Source: Paenibacillus sp. TCA20 (GTDB taxonomy: Bacteria; Bacillota; Bacilli; Paenibacillales; Paenibacillaceae). Taken from it: 64,000 bases of DNA. Numbering within the stretch: the first letter of the stretch is position 1; each line of letters opens with the position of its first letter. Location: NCBI RefSeq assembly GCF_000732325.1, contig NZ_BBIW01000005.1, forward strand, positions 310,001 to 374,000. Direction: 5' to 3'. The notes beneath the pieces were generated by a model. That model was given only the letters and a program-made list of their open reading frames with translations. It was not told the DNA's origin and did not search any database. Below, one piece after another: positions 46,583 through 55,826 of the stretch. A program made the translations under genes and the position numbers.

Positions 46583-47440
46583 TTATTCCAAACCTTTCTT
46601 ACCGTAATCAGTTAGATATTCAACGGTATCTGGATCATAGTGGGAGAAAAACAAGCTTTCGCCCGTATCCAGTTCCGCTATTTTCGCCATATCGCTTGAG
46701 CTCAGTTCAAAATCAAATACATCCAAATTTTGTTCCATTCTATCTTTGTTTACGGTTTTTGGAATAACAACCACATCTCTCTGAATCAAGAACCGTAATG
46801 CGACTTGAGCTGCGGATTTGTTATGCTTCGTTCCGATTTCTTGAAGTGTAGGGTTTGTAAAGAAGTTATTCTTCCCTTCTGCAAAAGGGCCCCAGGATTC
46901 AATCTGGGTGTTGTATTTTTTCATAATTTCCTGAGCCTTGACCTGCTGATTGAAGACATGGGTCTCCACCTGGTTAATGGCCGGAACCACTTCGCTAAAC
47001 TGCACCAGATCGATATATCTGTCCGGATAAAAATTGCTGACACCAATCGCTCTGATTTTGTTGGCTTTGTATAACTCCTCCATCGCACGATAAGTCCCAT
47101 AATAATCATTGAAGGGCTGGTGGATGAGTACTAAATCAAGATAATCCAGCTGCATCTTTCGCATCGAATCTTCTATGGAAGCTTTTGCTTTTTCGTACCC
47201 CGCGTTGGAAATCCATACTTTAGTAGTCACAAAGAATTCCTCCCGAGGAATTCCGCTTTTCTTTATTGCACGGCCTACAGCTTCTTCATTCCGGTATGCC
47301 TGTGCTGTATCAATCGAACGATAACCTACTTCTATAGCATCCAGCACACACTTCTCGCACTCTTCCTGATCAGGGATTTGGTACACACCATAACCTAATA
47401 TGGGCATCTGAACACCATTATTTAAAGTCACATATTTCAT
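46583..47440 (-). CDS. Aldo/keto reductase (AKR5-like)
   Basis: 285 residues, TIM barrel. Tetrad Asp and Tyr lie in [19 protein letters not shown], Lys in FFVTTKVWI and His in [14 protein letters not shown]-binding end: [24 protein letters not shown]. It resembles the YtbE/2,5-diketogluconate reductase group that reduces dicarbonyls such as methylglyoxal. Start 47440 lies 8 bases after AGGAGG; the ATG at 47446 is too close. Last gene of a five-gene operon of redox enzymes. Confidence 0.92.
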   Translation of the reverse strand: MKYVTLNNGVQMPILGYGVYQIPDQEECEKCVLDAIEVGYRSIDTAQAYRNEEAVGRAIKKSGIPREEFFVTTKVWISNAGYEKAKASIEDSMRKMQLDYLDLVLIHQPFNDYYGTYRAMEELYKANKIRAIGVSNFYPDRYIDLVQFSEVVPAINQVETHVFNQQVKAQEIMKKYNTQIESWGPFAEGKNNFFTNPTLQEIGTKHNKSAAQVALRFLIQRDVVVIPKTVNKDRMEQNLDVFDFELSSSDMAKIAELDTGESLFFSHYDPDTVEYLTDYGKKGLE

Positions 47441-47475
47441 AACCATTTCCTCCTCGCTAATATTTACAAATGGTA

Positions 47476-48456
47476 TTATTGTGCCCCTACTACAGGATGC
47501 GGAACATAGGGCTCTTCAAGGAAAGAGATTTCTTCTGCTGTTAACTTGACAGACACAGCTGCAGCCGCCTCCTCCAGCTGTGCCATTTTGGTAACACCGA
47601 CGATTGGAGCTGTTACCGATTCCTTCTGCAGCAGCCAAGCAAGTGCAATGTGACTGCGCGGAACTCCATGCTGATCAGCGACCGATGCCACTCGTTCCAC
47701 AATCAACCGATCTACATCAGCTGTCGCATCATATTTTGATTTTTGAATGACATCTGTTTCGGAGCGATGGGTGGATTCAGACCAATCCCGAATCAAACGT
47801 CCCGACGCCAGCGGGCTGTAAGGAGTCACTGCTATTTTCTGGTCATTACAAAGCGGCATCATTTCTCTTTCTTCTTCACGGTATATGAGATTAAGATGAT
47901 TTTGCATGGAAACAAACCTTGTCCAGCCCTGCTTCTCCGCGATATGCTGCGCTTTTTGGAACTGCCAGGCATACATCGCAGAAGCTCCAATATAACGGGC
48001 CTTCCCTGATTTCACCACATCATGCATCGCTTCCATCGTTTCTTCAATCGGCGTATTGTAGTCCCAGCGGTGAATGATGTAGAGGTCCACGTAATCTGTT
48101 CCTAATCTTTTTAAGCTGTTGTCGATTTCGCTCATGATAGATTTTCTCGAAAGACCAGCGCCATTCGGTCCCTGATGCATGCGTCCCCATACCTTCGTAG
48201 CAAGGACGATCTCATCTCGATTGGCATAATCCTTCAGCGCTCGTCCAACGATCTCTTCACTGGTACCGGATGCGTATATATTCGCTGTATCAAAAAAATT
48301 AATGCCAAGCTCGAGTGCTCTCTTGATGATCGGACGGCTCTGCTCCTCATTCAGCACCCATTGATGTCCTCCAGGCAGTACCTCACCAAAGCTCATGCAG
48401 CCAAGACAAATACGTGACACGTCCATCCCCGTATTTCCGAATTTGATGTATTCCAT
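47476..48456 (-). CDS. Aldo/keto reductase (AKR9/11-like)
   Basis: 326 residues from 48456, after GGAGG. TIM-barrel AKR with tetrad Asp/Tyr in [24 protein letters not shown], Lys in [11 protein letters not shown] and His in [22 protein letters not shown] and YSPLASGRL follow, and [17 protein letters not shown] binds NADPH. This is the Tas/YhdN-like group. It probably reduces aldehydes or sugars. Cotranscribed with a second AKR, a cupin, an SDR and an NAD(P)-binding protein. Confidence 0.92.
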   Translation of the reverse strand: MEYIKFGNTGMDVSRICLGCMSFGEVLPGGHQWVLNEEQSRPIIKRALELGINFFDTANIYASGTSEEIVGRALKDYANRDEIVLATKVWGRMHQGPNGAGLSRKSIMSEIDNSLKRLGTDYVDLYIIHRWDYNTPIEETMEAMHDVVKSGKARYIGASAMYAWQFQKAQHIAEKQGWTRFVSMQNHLNLIYREEEREMMPLCNDQKIAVTPYSPLASGRLIRDWSESTHRSETDVIQKSKYDATADVDRLIVERVASVADQHGVPRSHIALAWLLQKESVTAPIVGVTKMAQLEEAAAAVSVKLTAEEISFLEEPYVPHPVVGAQ

Positions 48457-48515
48457 ATCTAAAGCCTCCATTCGCTATAATGTATATAGAATTGCGTTAT
48501 TGCCTATCCATAAAT

Positions 48516-48917
48516 CTATCCTTCCAATTGGTCGTACCCATCCGCATCGACGGAATCAAACCATTCGGTTTCTCCCGGTGTCATGGCGAGATGAACAAAC
48601 CAGCTGTCCCTAGCTGCGCCGTGCCAATGCTTCACGTCAGGAGGAATATTAACGACATCCCCCGTTGTAAGCGGTCTGGCAGGCTTGCCCTCTTCCTGAT
48701 ACCAGCCTTTGCCCCCGGTTACTAACAGCACCTGACCAACCTTGTGGGAATGCCAGTTATTTCGTGCGCCAGGTGCAAAAGTTACATTGCCGATCGTGGT
48801 ATTCAGAGGCGCCGGATCTGTAAACACCATTTCAAGGTAAGCATCGCCTGTAAAGTTCGCCTGCACCTTTTCCCCACGCGGAAAAATAGTGCTGTTGCTT
48901 AAGTAATCATTCTCCAT
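48516..48917 (-). CDS. Cupin-domain protein
   Basis: 133 residues, one double-stranded beta-helix. Metal-binding motif 1: GARNNWHSHKVGQVLLVTGGKGWYQEEG; motif 2: GDVVNIPPDVKHWHGAARDSWFVHLAM. It resembles small cupins found with carboxymuconolactone decarboxylases and aldo/keto reductases. Enzymatic role unknown. GGGAG precedes the ATG. Third gene of the redox operon. Confidence 0.9.
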   Translation of the reverse strand: MENDYLSNSTIFPRGEKVQANFTGDAYLEMVFTDPAPLNTTIGNVTFAPGARNNWHSHKVGQVLLVTGGKGWYQEEGKPARPLTTGDVVNIPPDVKHWHGAARDSWFVHLAMTPGETEWFDSVDADGYDQLEG

Positions 48918-48966
48918 CTCGATTTCTCCCTTCTACTTAAAGTTTTGTAGATGATTTAAGCAGCCA

Positions 48967-49812
48967 TTACTCTCCCGGAGGAAAGTCTGTGGAAGCGGCC
49001 AGCGCAGCCTGTCCTTCCAATTCCTCCACTCGTGTCTTCAGTGTCGATAGAGTAACCTTCAGTGCTTGAGACCCGAGGATCATCCGCATAGGAGCGGGCT
49101 CTTGATCAACACTTTCTATGATTCGTTCAGCCATGCGAACCGGGTCTCCAGGGGCCAATCCGTTAGAAGGGTCCAGCATTCCAAGAAAACCGTGTGCCGG
49201 ATTACCGTCATACTCCGGCATAAGCTTCGCCACCTGGGCGCTGCCATAACGGAACTCTGTTCGAGCCCCACCAGGCTCTACCAGTGTGATTCCGATGTTA
49301 AAAGATGCTGCTTCCTGAGCAACCGATTCACAAAAGCCCTCGATGCCAAACTTGGTGGCATGGTACATGGAGTTGCCTGGAAAGGCTACCTGACCCCCAT
49401 AACTTGAAAGCTGTATAATACGGCCTCCTCCCTGATTGCGCAGATGAGGAAGAGCAGATCGGATCAACTGAATAGAGCCTGTCAGATTTGTCGCAATAAT
49501 ATGCTCCACTTGTTCGTCAGTTAATTCCTCGGCAGCTCCAAAGAGTCCATAACCTGCATTACTCACGATGACATCAATACGGCCGAGCTTTTTATAAGAA
49601 TTGTCAATTAACCTGCGAATAGCAGGCACATCCGTAACATCGAGGAACTCGCAAATAAAGTGATCCGGATATTGCTCTATCAGCTGTCTAACCTTATCTT
49701 TATTACGCACCGTTCCTATGACCTTCTCACCTTTCTCTAGCAGCAGTCTGGTCATTTCATAACCAAAACCGCTGCTAACTCCAGTTATTAGCCATGTACG
49801 TCTACTCATCAT
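48967..49812 (-). CDS. Short-chain dehydrogenase/reductase
   Basis: 281 residues. TWLITGVSSGFGYEMTRLLLEKGEKVIGTVRN (Arg after strand 2 suggests NADP), NAGYG, Ser in IIQLSSYGGQ and YxxxK in YHATKFGIEG, then EPGGARTEF. This is the SDR5C-like oxidoreductase group whose members often act on aldehydes or ketones. GGGGAA precedes two adjacent Met codons (49812 and 49809); either may be used. Second gene of the redox operon. Confidence 0.9.
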   Translation of the reverse strand: MMSRRTWLITGVSSGFGYEMTRLLLEKGEKVIGTVRNKDKVRQLIEQYPDHFICEFLDVTDVPAIRRLIDNSYKKLGRIDVIVSNAGYGLFGAAEELTDEQVEHIIATNLTGSIQLIRSALPHLRNQGGGRIIQLSSYGGQVAFPGNSMYHATKFGIEGFCESVAQEAASFNIGITLVEPGGARTEFRYGSAQVAKLMPEYDGNPAHGFLGMLDPSNGLAPGDPVRMAERIIESVDQEPAPMRMILGSQALKVTLSTLKTRVEELEGQAALAASTDFPPGE

Positions 49813-49847
49813 CGCTTCCCCACTTTCTGATTCATCCTCTGCGGTTT

Positions 49848-50486
49848 CTAGTAAAATGCCGGTTTATCACCAGCCGAATTAGGTTTGCTTATTCCTAGAC
49901 TTTGGCGTACTCCCCAGTTCTCCGTTTCAGCCAAACGGACAACCACAGAAGCGATACTTTTCCGTGATATTTCAGTGCCTGTCAAAGGTTCGCCTTTTTC
50001 AGTCAGTTCATAATCTACTTCATCCTTGTTAGTGAACCAGGTACATCTTAGAATGGTATAGTCCAGATCAGATTCTTCTATTAAACTCGCTGCTTCCCTC
50101 CAGGCATGTATACCACTGCCAACCATTCGCTTATTCCATTCTCCGAACTTGCCTGGTACTTCGTCGTAGATGCCCAGTATATTAATGAAGATCCCCCTTT
50201 TCACCTGCATTTCGTTCATCGCCTTGATCATGTTTCGGGTCATCTGTACGATACCGGGATCCCCCAAATTTGCGAAGACCACATCTTGCTCAGCCATCGC
50301 TTCTTTCAATCGGCTCATATCATTGACATCACCCTCAATCACACGTTGTCTATTGGCATCTGAGATCTGCAGCCTGCTCGAATTCCGAAGATACAACGTC
50401 AGCTGAGCATCTGTTTCGGTGAGGAACAGATCTATGGCTTGACGAGCAACCTGTCCATTCGCACCTAATATTAATATTTTTTTCAT
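49848..50486 (-). CDS. NAD(P)H-binding atypical SDR
   Basis: 212 residues from the ATG at 50486, 8 bases after GGAAGG. Rossmann motif KKILILGANGQVARQAIDLF, with VIEGDVNDMSRLKEAM and VVFANLGDPG; the later half (DYTILRCTWFTNKDEVDYELTEKGEPL) fits NmrA/NAD_binding_10 proteins, which lack a classical YxxxK. It may be a reductase or a redox sensor. First gene of the five-gene operon running to 46583. Confidence 0.87.
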   Translation of the reverse strand: MKKILILGANGQVARQAIDLFLTETDAQLTLYLRNSSRLQISDANRQRVIEGDVNDMSRLKEAMAEQDVVFANLGDPGIVQMTRNMIKAMNEMQVKRGIFINILGIYDEVPGKFGEWNKRMVGSGIHAWREAASLIEESDLDYTILRCTWFTNKDEVDYELTEKGEPLTGTEISRKSIASVVVRLAETENWGVRQSLGISKPNSAGDKPAFY

Positions 50487-50544
50487 GATCCGCACCTTCC
50501 TCTAAACCAGCCTATTTATCTAAAATACAATCTGTCATAAATTA

Positions 50545-50642
50545 ACCGCACGCGGTATCGATTATGCTGTCTCAGCACAAAAGTTAATAGTCAATTATCC
50601 TCGCATCGTACAATAATGAACAAAACAACATCTATTGTTCAC
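50545..50642 (-). promoter_or_regulatory. Dyads upstream of the five-gene redox operon
   Basis: ACCGC-AC-GCGGT (50545-50556) lies about 60 bases before the operon's first start, and TGAACAA (50618-50624) with TTGTTCA (50636-50642) forms a second dyad farther up. Each could be an operator. No regulator gene is adjacent on the 5' side except across the alcohol dehydrogenase. Confidence 0.3.
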
Positions 50643-50673
50643 TTAACTTGACGCTTACGTGGCAAGCTGTGAA

Positions 50674-50700
50674 CAAGAGCCAATCCATGATTGGCTCTTG
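50674..50700 (-). terminator. Terminator of the alcohol dehydrogenase gene
   Basis: Perfect 12-bp stem CAAGAGCCAATC/GATTGGCTCTTG with a 3-base loop, 15 bases past the stop; the minus-strand tail is TTCACAG, so termination may be incomplete. Confidence 0.65.
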
Positions 50701-50714
50701 AGATTATTGAAGCT

Positions 50715-51773
50715 TTATAGTGTAGCCATATCAATGACAAAACGGTAACGCACATCGCTGTTCAGAACCCGTCCGAACGCCTCGTCCACTTGGTCTGCAC
50801 GAATGACTTCGATCATGGGAGCAATGTCATTTTGAGCAGAGAAATCGAGCATCTCCTGTGTTTCTTTAATACCGCCAACATTGGATGCAGTAATACTCCG
50901 TCTTCCAGCAAACAAGGAGAACACATTATACTGATCCGGCTTGTTCGGCAAGCCAAGATTAACAAGCGTTCCATCAACATTTAGAATGGACAGATAAGCA
51001 TCAACGTCAATATTGGCAGAAACCGTATTAAGAATCAGATCAAATTGACCTGCCAGCTCTTTAAATGCATCAGGATTGCTGCTCACAAAATAACGCTCAG
51101 CGCCAAATTTGAGAGCTTCCTCCCTCTTCTTCTCGCTATGACTTAGAACCGTTACCTCTGCACCCATCTTATGGGCAAACTGAACAGCAAGGTGACCGAG
51201 GCCGCCCATGCCAATCACAGCAACCTTCTTGCCTGGCCCCGCGTTCCAGTGCTTCAAAGGCGAGTAGGTGGTAATCCCAGCACATAGCAGCGGGCTGGCA
51301 ACATCCAGTTCCATGCGATCCGGAATACGTACAACAAACTTGTCCTTCACAACGATTTTTTGGCTGTATCCTCCATAGGTCAGCTCTCCATCATAGCCAA
51401 TCGAGTTAAACACGATGGTAACACCTTTCTGACAGAACTGTTCTTCTCCTCTTTGACAGAATACACATTCACCACAAGAGTCAACAAAACAGCCCACACC
51501 AACGCGATCGCCTACAGCAAATGTCGTAACTTCACTGCCTACTGCCGCAACCACACCTGCAATCTCATGTCCAGGAACCATTGGGAATACTCCACTACCA
51601 AAATCATCATGCGCATTGTGAATATCAGAATGACAGATACCGCAATACTTAATATCAATTAATACATCATCAGGACGTAATGCTCTCCGCTCGATTGTGG
51701 TTTGTTCAAATGGCGCTTTTGCCGCCGGAACGCTCAGTACCCGTGTATTAAAAGATTCATGGCTATTACACAT
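50715..51773 (-). CDS. Zinc-type NAD(P)-dependent alcohol dehydrogenase
   Basis: 352 residues. Catalytic zinc ligands in YCGICHSDIH and GHE (FPMVPGHEIAGVV) with Cys in LLCAGITTYSPL; structural zinc Cys cluster CGECVFCQRGEEQFC; cofactor motif VAVIGMGGLGHLAVQFA followed by LSHSEKK, favouring NADPH. This is the cinnamyl-alcohol-dehydrogenase/YahK/AdhA group that reduces aldehydes. AAGGAG lies upstream of the ATG. Divergent from a TetR gene, with a 9-bp inverted repeat between them. Confidence 0.92.
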   Translation of the reverse strand: MCNSHESFNTRVLSVPAAKAPFEQTTIERRALRPDDVLIDIKYCGICHSDIHNAHDDFGSGVFPMVPGHEIAGVVAAVGSEVTTFAVGDRVGVGCFVDSCGECVFCQRGEEQFCQKGVTIVFNSIGYDGELTYGGYSQKIVVKDKFVVRIPDRMELDVASPLLCAGITTYSPLKHWNAGPGKKVAVIGMGGLGHLAVQFAHKMGAEVTVLSHSEKKREEALKFGAERYFVSSNPDAFKELAGQFDLILNTVSANIDVDAYLSILNVDGTLVNLGLPNKPDQYNVFSLFAGRRSITASNVGGIKETQEMLDFSAQNDIAPMIEVIRADQVDEAFGRVLNSDVRYRFVIDMATL

Positions 51774-51796
51774 GTCTTAAACATCTCCTTCTTTAA

Positions 51797-51841
51797 AAAA
51801 GTGTTCAGCTTAAAAGTTTGATTTACTTAATTAACACTTTT
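51797..51841. promoter_or_regulatory. 9-bp inverted repeat between adh and tetR
   Basis: AAAAGTGTT (51797-51805) and AACACTTTT (51833-51841) are exact reverse complements 27 bases apart, 24-68 bases upstream of the alcohol dehydrogenase start. It could hold two bound dimers of the divergent TetR regulator or a similar factor. Confidence 0.38.
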
Positions 51842-52006
51842 ATTTTATTGAACTCATGTCTATAATTATAATGAATTCTTATTACACAGCAATTGTCATT
51901 ATGTAAGAGTTTGTATATTAATGAATAGATTTATCGATATTGTTAATTATCTGCTTCAAACGGAGCTAAAACGAATGCAAAGAGAAAGTCTGGTGAATAT
52001 AACGAA

Positions 52007-52555
52007 ATGAGCAAAATCGATAGAAGAATTATTAAAACACAGGAAGCGTTAAAATCTGCGGTCATTGAGCTTATGAGGGAGAAACCGTTTGATGATATTA
52101 CAATCCAGGACCTCTCTGATCGAGCTAATGTTAGCAGAGGTACAATATATCTACATTATATGGATAAATATGATCTGTTAGATAAACTGATAGAAACCCA
52201 TATTAATGAGCTTCGCGACAGATGCGAGGCCGCTGCGGATATGGATTTTGTAGAAGGGTCCTTAATATGGACGGAATACCTGGAGAGCAATTATTCCTTC
52301 TTCTCCATGATGCTCGCAAGTAAAGGAGCACCTTTCTTCCGGCATCGGTTTTTGGAGTTCTTGATTGAAGAATTCAAGGACGAAGTGGATACCACTAAAG
52401 GGAAAAACGAGGGCTTGAATAAAGATCTTGTTGTGCAATTTGTAGCATCTTCCTATGTAGGCGTGGTTGAGTGGTGGTTTAGCAATGAAAGACCTGTATC
52501 CCATGAAGTATTAGCAGAACAGCTTGGAACATTATTGGAGCGAAATTGTGGTTAG
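52007..52555 (+). CDS. TetR-family regulator
   Basis: 182 residues. HTH region RIIKTQEALKSAVIELMREKPFDDITIQDLSDRANVSRGTIYLHYMDKYDLLDKLI, then a C-terminal domain of the TetR_C_8 kind (SSYVGVVEWWFSNERPVSHEVLAEQLGTLL). No clear ribosome site precedes the ATG. Lies between the divergent alcohol dehydrogenase and a cotranscribed NmrA-like gene 70 bases downstream; it may regulate either. Confidence 0.9.
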   Translation: MSKIDRRIIKTQEALKSAVIELMREKPFDDITIQDLSDRANVSRGTIYLHYMDKYDLLDKLIETHINELRDRCEAAADMDFVEGSLIWTEYLESNYSFFSMMLASKGAPFFRHRFLEFLIEEFKDEVDTTKGKNEGLNKDLVVQFVASSYVGVVEWWFSNERPVSHEVLAEQLGTLLERNCG

Positions 52556-52625
52556 GGACAGGATGAATATGCACCGAATTCAGATATGCTGACATAACGG
52601 AGAGCTATAGCAAGGAGGATATCAG

Positions 52626-53471
52626 ATGAAGGTATTAGTAACTGGCTTTAACGGAAAGGTTGGCTTCTGGGTTGCTAATGAATTGAAGAATAGAAATATT
52701 CCGAACGTATGTGCGGTGCGAAATGTTGAACAGGTGAAGGCCAAATATGGAGATGATTATGAATTCGTGCGTCTTGATTTCTCAGAGATAAGCACCTTTG
52801 ATGGAGCGCTCAAAGGGGTTGACCGGATTTTTTTAATGTATCCGCCTGGTCAACAACTTGAGTTCGATGTCTTTCTCGAGAAGGCGAAGGAAAAAGGGAT
52901 CAAACACATTACCTACCTATCGCTAAAAGACGTTCAGTTTATGCCATTCATTCATCATTACAAGATGGAAAAGCGGATCAAAAGCAGTAAAATACCTTAT
53001 ACTTTCGTTCGTGCCGGCTATTTCATGCAAAATTTAAGTGATTTTCTCTGTAAGGAAATTAAAGAAAGACACCACATTTTTGTGCCGGCAGGAAACGGAA
53101 AAACCAGCTTTGTGGACACAAGAGATCTTGCAGAAGTCTCAGCTCTATCGTTAATGGAGGAAGCTAAGCATAGAAATCAAATCTATATCATCACAGGCAA
53201 TGAAGCACTCGATTTTTATGAGGTAGCAGTCATAATGACGGAAGTGCTTGGCGTAAAAATTGAATATACGAACCCATCAATCAAAGAATTCAAGCAGTAT
53301 ATGACACAATCAGGTATAGACGAACCATTCGTAAATGTGGTTGCTGGAATTCATATGCCTACGAAGCTCGGACTTGCAAAAGGAATTAAGCATGATTATA
53401 TGAAGGTAACAGGAAAGAATCCTACAACTGTCAGGCATTATATTGAGGATTTCAAGCAGGATTGGCTCTAG
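52626..53471 (+). CDS. NmrA-like NAD(P)-binding protein
   Basis: 281 residues. Rossmann motif KVLVTGFNGKVGFWVANELKNR; VCAVRNVEQVKAKYG and FVRLDFSEISTFDGALKGVDRIFLMYPPG are typical of the NmrA/QOR2 group; YTFVRAGYFMQNLSDF takes the place of the active-site region. It may act as an NADPH-dependent quinone reductase or a redox sensor. Strong ribosome site AAGGAGG. Follows the TetR gene and ends at a clear terminator. Confidence 0.9.
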   Translation: MKVLVTGFNGKVGFWVANELKNRNIPNVCAVRNVEQVKAKYGDDYEFVRLDFSEISTFDGALKGVDRIFLMYPPGQQLEFDVFLEKAKEKGIKHITYLSLKDVQFMPFIHHYKMEKRIKSSKIPYTFVRAGYFMQNLSDFLCKEIKERHHIFVPAGNGKTSFVDTRDLAEVSALSLMEEAKHRNQIYIITGNEALDFYEVAVIMTEVLGVKIEYTNPSIKEFKQYMTQSGIDEPFVNVVAGIHMPTKLGLAKGIKHDYMKVTGKNPTTVRHYIEDFKQDWL

Positions 53472-53569
53472 CCGGTACTCTGCCGGGACAAACCGAATTA
53501 CACTGCTTGGAGGTGCACTTCATCGCATGCCGCATCCAAAATTAATATGTAATATTCCTGCAAAAATAA

Positions 53570-53610
53570 AGAGAATGACTCCGAATTCTTCCGGAATCAT
53601 TCTCTTTTTT
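53570..53610 (+). terminator. Terminator of the NmrA-like gene
   Basis: AGAGAATGA (53570-53578) pairs with TCATTCTCT (53597-53605), inner CCG/CGG pairing, then T6. Confidence 0.85.
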
Positions 53611-53835
53611 GTATGAAACAAAGTATACAACTGCTGAACCTGTTAAAATCTAAGATTCAATCATGTTTATCCATTCATGTCTTATCGCACATATTCCCTT
53701 CCCTCATCACCGTTATAGAAAGCAAGTGCAGTACTCATTTTCTGTGAGTATACCATACAGCTCCAATTATAAATCGGTCTCTGGATGTATATGAAGGCAG
53801 GCAATTCAGCAGCAATCTTAAAATGCTCTTTTGCT
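53611..53835. other. Gene-free stretch
   Basis: No supported gene. A minus-strand frame of about 50 codons crosses 53682-53834 but has no ribosome site and begins inside the terminator at 53836, so it is treated as chance or as unrecognised debris. Confidence 0.4.
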
Positions 53836-53868
53836 AAAAAAGACACCTGCTTCTGCAGGCATCTTTTT
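53836..53868 (-). terminator. Terminator of the WxL operon
   Basis: AAAAAGA and GCCTGC arms pair with GCAGGT and TCTTTTTT (one mismatch/G-U) around AGAA; the minus-strand tail is U-rich. About 35 bases past the WxL gene stop. Confidence 0.8.
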
Positions 53869-53901
53869 CTTTTCGTTCAAGCTTTGACTAAGTTCTGTTC
53901 A

Positions 53902-54555
53902 TTAAATTCCGCTTGCCAGTGTGTACGTTAACATACTTGTATATGTAGTTGCCACTGCTCCCACCGTATCCCCGATCGCATAAGAAGATCCTGTGCCATG
54001 AAGCTCACTGACGGTAACGGTTTTTGGCGTATTTATCCAAAAAGTTGGACTAACTTGATAATCTCCCATACCGTAACCTGGATCAGCACTGAAAATGGTT
54101 TGTGGTGTAGATGATAGATAGAAGCTCTTGGATAAGGGGCCATACGTAGTATCTACTTGCTGCCCCGTATTCACATAAATCTGTCCGGATCTAACTTCAA
54201 CATTTGAGGCAGGATAGGACAGTGTATATGTCCCATTTCCTCCGGATGTGGGATCCGTAAGCGCCTGGCTTACAAAATCTGATGCAGCTAGAGTAATGGT
54301 CCATCCGTCCCCTCGGCCTGTATTGTCTGTGAGAAGAATGTTGCTGGTTACCGTTGCTCCCTTCCAGTCCTTGTTGTTGATTTCCTTGGGAGCAAAAATA
54401 ATTGGATCTGCCGAGAATGTGAGCTGACCTCCGGTTAAGCTAAACTGACTCTCCGGATTTTGTACATCTAGCTCTTCAGCTGCGGCTGTCAGTGGAACTG
54501 ACATGATGAATACTAAGCCGAGTAGAGCTGTCTCTAACTTCTTCATGATTGACAT
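53902..54555 (-). CDS. WxL-domain surface protein
   Basis: 217 residues. Signal peptide KKLETALLGLVFIMSVPLTAAA, then a small secreted beta-rich protein. The first WxL motif is in GDGWTITLAASDF; the second, C-terminal one is altered to Tyr-Thr-Leu in TSMLTYTLASGI. WxL domains bind peptidoglycan non-covalently and are best known in Enterococcus, Lactobacillus and Listeria. Ribosome site AGGAGA is 9-10 bases before the ATG. It follows a DUF916 partner protein by 58 bases. Confidence 0.86.
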   Translation of the reverse strand: MSIMKKLETALLGLVFIMSVPLTAAAEELDVQNPESQFSLTGGQLTFSADPIIFAPKEINNKDWKGATVTSNILLTDNTGRGDGWTITLAASDFVSQALTDPTSGGNGTYTLSYPASNVEVRSGQIYVNTGQQVDTTYGPLSKSFYLSSTPQTIFSADPGYGMGDYQVSPTFWINTPKTVTVSELHGTGSSYAIGDTVGAVATTYTSMLTYTLASGI

Positions 54556-54612
54556 TTTATAATCTCTCCTTTAGTGTTTCGTTGCTTCTGTACTTCCCTC
54601 GGATGTTACACC

Positions 54613-55650
54613 TTAATCCCTCCTTTCATCGTTCTTCTTGAATCTCATCCGTATAAGCAGGCTCAGTAACAAGAAGATGATAGCAAGCAAACACCAGATC
54701 ATTAGGGAGGAAATCCCTCCATTATTATTCTGGGGCAGCACCTTTGCCAGATGTTTATCAGCAAGAGATTGCTTAGATTTAGCAGCTTCCGCCCGGTTTA
54801 GAACAAATTCAAATTCCTTCGTAAATACTTCATCCTTCCACTGTCCTGTTAATACCGCTTTATAACCCCCTTGTTCAAGGTGAAGCCCTTGTAATATAAA
54901 TTTTGATTCCGCCTCTGTGCCTCCATAGACAGATTCCATACTCAGTTTGTTCTTATAGAGGCTTGTATTCGTGTCGGTATCAACCACTTGAATCTCAATT
55001 TCAGGCTTACCGAGTATAGTCCCTTCATTATTAATATATGGAGATACGCTTAATAAGCCGTTATGTAAGTATTCATATTTAAAATCAGAAAATGAAAATT
55101 GGGTACGTGCTTGACCCGGGTTATAATCAGCAATGATCTGTATTCCGATTTTGGTTAATGCTTCCGTATGAAAATTCACTTCTTGTTGTTGCGTATCTGC
55201 TGTCACAGCCTCCGGGTATTCTTGTAGTGCAATATAAGAAATATATTGGCCGTAGCTCAAGTGCTCAGGAAATTCAACGTCAAAAGAGTAATTCTGAGAT
55301 TCTAAAGGCGGAAGGGTTACCCTTAAGGGCTTTGTCTTTATCCATTTACCTGGCCCTGTTAATTCTTCTCCATAATTAGTAAAATCCTTACCTCCATTTA
55401 ATTTGGGAACAGCATCCGCAGGATATAGATAAAATTCGGACTGACGATCTTTGCTGTGATTCGTGACAGTAACTGTAAATGTTTGCTTAGACCCTGGTTG
55501 CACCTGCGCATGAAAGCCACCCGCTAATGTCTTAGCCTTCTTGTCTGTGATGTTCATCGACAAATTAAAATCTGCAGCAGAAGCCGTTGCGGCAAATAAT
55601 GTGAGCAGCAGCATACAGAATATTTTCGTTCTCCATATTTTAAGTAACAT
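54613..55650 (-). CDS. DUF916/DUF3324 WxL-interacting membrane protein
   Basis: 345 residues. N-terminal signal peptide (TKIFCMLLLTLFAATASA), a peptidoglycan-binding DUF916 domain (about 28-150, FNLSMNITDKKAKTLAGGFHAQVQPGSKQTFTVTVTNHS), a DUF3324-like second domain (about 155-290, NYNPGQA region through FEFVLNR) and a C-terminal membrane helix (SSLMIWCLLAIIFLLLSLLIRMRFKKN). This is the partner (WxLIP) found next to WxL proteins and thought to dock them and host ligands at the surface. First gene of the operon; preceded by a leader with an internal terminator. Confidence 0.88.
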   Translation of the reverse strand: MLLKIWRTKIFCMLLLTLFAATASAADFNLSMNITDKKAKTLAGGFHAQVQPGSKQTFTVTVTNHSKDRQSEFYLYPADAVPKLNGGKDFTNYGEELTGPGKWIKTKPLRVTLPPLESQNYSFDVEFPEHLSYGQYISYIALQEYPEAVTADTQQQEVNFHTEALTKIGIQIIADYNPGQARTQFSFSDFKYEYLHNGLLSVSPYINNEGTILGKPEIEIQVVDTDTNTSLYKNKLSMESVYGGTEAESKFILQGLHLEQGGYKAVLTGQWKDEVFTKEFEFVLNRAEAAKSKQSLADKHLAKVLPQNNNGGISSLMIWCLLAIIFLLLSLLIRMRFKKNDERRD

Positions 55651-55726
55651 TTAGTTCAACCACCTCAATATATGTTTGTACGAACCCAGGTTCATCGCGT
55701 TAGATGACGCTGTCTGATTTCATTGC

Positions 55727-55776
55727 AAAAAAAAAGCACCCCACACTTAACAAAGTAAGTGCGAGGTGCTTCCTCG
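55727..55776 (-). terminator. Leader terminator with competing hairpin before the WxL operon
   Basis: On the minus strand AAGCACC (55765-55771) pairs with GGTGCTT (55734-55740), with inner CACTTA/TAAGTG, followed by a run of T (55727-55735). A smaller hairpin, CGAGG-AAGCA-CCTCG (55762-55776), would sequester the terminator's 5' arm. The hairpin starts about 20 bases after the predicted transcription start and about 80 bases before the DUF916 gene. Confidence 0.7.
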
Positions 55777-55797
55777 ATCGAATTTTCAATTAATTAG

Positions 55798-55826
55798 ATA
55801 CTATAACTACTTCTTAACATTGTCAA
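55798..55826 (-). promoter_or_regulatory. Sigma-A promoter of the WxL operon or a small RNA
   Basis: TTGACA (55821-55826), 17-base spacer, TAGTAT (55798-55803) on the minus strand; predicted start near 55791. Confidence 0.65.

Noticed and set aside
53682..53834. Minus-strand frame of about 50 codons with plausible residue mix
   Set aside because: No ribosome site, no recognisable family, and its 5' end runs into the WxL operon terminator.
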